From positions 1 to 6,954 of the forward strand of contig CALVVC010000053.1 of the NCBI GenBank assembly GCA_944363755.1: a DNA stretch of 6,954 nt, given 5' to 3'. Both the position numbers and the translations under genes were made by a program. The stretch comes from an uncultured Bacilli bacterium. Its GTDB lineage: Bacteria > Bacillota_I > Bacilli_A > RF39 > UBA660. Below are positions 6,676-6,954 of this stretch, piece by piece (the first letter of the stretch is position 1; each line of letters begins with the position of its first letter). Under the pieces are notes generated by a model that was not told where the DNA came from, did no database searches, and saw only the letters and a program-made list of their open reading frames with translations.

Positions 6676-6711
6676 TTTTTTTCTTCTTACAAAGAATCCT
6701 AGTAATAAAAC
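6676..6711 (-). repeat. Degenerate terminal CRISPR repeat
   Basis: This 36-base stretch sits exactly one 66-base period before the first intact repeat, leaving a 30-base spacer (6712-6741). In fixed register it matches the repeat at 19 of 36 positions, and 10 of the last 14, including the TAAAAC end. On the minus strand it begins GTTTTA, the part of the crRNA-sense repeat that directly follows a spacer. Decayed last repeats are typical of leader-distal ends. The match is partial in an AT-rich region, so the exact register is the main support. Confidence 0.65.
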
Positions 6712-6954
6712 TTCTGTTTGGGACTTGTAATTTATTATAGGGTTTTAATACCATTTAAAATGACATAGATCTAAAACATATCGTCTATATAATACCAATT
6801 GATATAAGTTTTAATACCATTTAAAATGACATAGATCTAAAACTAATTTTAAAACAACAATCATTTTAACATCGTTTTAATACCATTTAAAATGACATAG
6901 ATCTAAAACATATATGCACCTCTTATAGTGGTAAATTCTGTTTTAATACCATTT
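6676..6954 (-). CRISPR. Type II (probably II-A) CRISPR array, leader-distal end, continues past the window
   Basis: Three identical 36-bp repeats at 6742-6777, 6808-6843 and 6874-6909, a fourth cut at 15 bases by the window edge (6940-6954), and a decayed one at 6676-6711. On the plus strand each begins GTTTTAATACC and ends GATCTAAAAC. Spacers at 6712-6741, 6778-6807, 6844-6873 and 6910-6939 are all exactly 30 bases, AT-rich and unrelated to one another. The reverse complement, starting GTTTTAGATCTATG and ending GGTATTAAAAC, matches the S. pyogenes type II-A repeat at 28 of 36 positions in the same orientation, so crRNA is read from the minus strand and the leader lies to the right. No cas gene or tracrRNA is in the window; Cas9 and the adaptation genes are predicted off the right edge. 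Confidence 0.96.

Noticed and set aside
6672..6697. ATTCTTT/AAAGAAT hairpin left of the array
   Set aside because: Only seven A/T-rich pairs with a 12-base loop; it falls within the decayed terminal repeat and is much weaker than the neighbouring 12-bp hairpin.
6340..6741. tracrRNA in the flank of the array
   Set aside because: No stretch complementary to the repeat (anti-repeat) was found by eye on either strand; the hairpin at 6620-6657 lacks one beside it.
6788..6801. Similarity of part of spacer 6778-6807 (TAATACCA) to the repeat
   Set aside because: Eight bases in an AT-rich array is within chance; spacer length and flanking repeats are normal.

Overview
The window is strongly AT-rich, and every supported gene lies on the minus strand with Shine-Dalgarno sites of Gram-positive type. 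Tryptophan is encoded by TGG where checked (for example residue 103 of the dehydrogenase), so nothing suggests a mycoplasma-type code. A CIRCE operator, a HtpG of Bacillus type, a SWIM-SNF2 helicase of the Firmicutes form and a type II CRISPR repeat close to the Streptococcus pyogenes one together point to a low-GC Firmicute or Bacilli-like lineage (inference), possibly an uncultured gut Bacilli/Erysipelotrichia-type organism. The species cannot be named from this sequence.

Layout, read in the direction of transcription (right to left). At 6676-6954 is the leader-distal end of a type II CRISPR array with 36-bp repeats and 30-bp spacers, running off the right edge. A strong hairpin at 6620-6657 closes it. 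A promoter at 6576-6604 then drives an isolated 31-residue predicted membrane peptide gene (6423-6518), too short for ordinary gene callers, ending in its own terminator (6387-6420). Next is an extended -10 promoter and a two-gene operon: a 1052-residue SWIM zinc-finger SNF2-family helicase (3185-6343) and a low-molecular-weight protein tyrosine phosphatase (2721-3173), closed by a hairpin overlapping the phosphatase stop. A zinc-dependent medium-chain alcohol/polyol dehydrogenase (1630-2655) follows, with its own terminator. Last is htpG (chaperone Hsp90), starting at a TTG at 1517 and running off the left edge, preceded by a vegetative-type promoter overlapping a CIRCE element (1566-1592), which implies heat-shock control by HrcA.

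The core genes are ordinary. The three places worth most attention are the CRISPR array with a degenerate terminal repeat (cas9 and the acquisition genes are predicted just beyond the right edge), the orphan small membrane peptide whose transcript ends are complementary and whose coding region is structured (features reminiscent of type I toxins), and CIRCE control of htpG. No tRNA, rRNA, insertion sequence, transposase, tracrRNA anti-repeat or cas gene was seen. There is no gene-free stretch longer than about 300 bases apart from the array with its flank (6519-6954), whose contents are listed.
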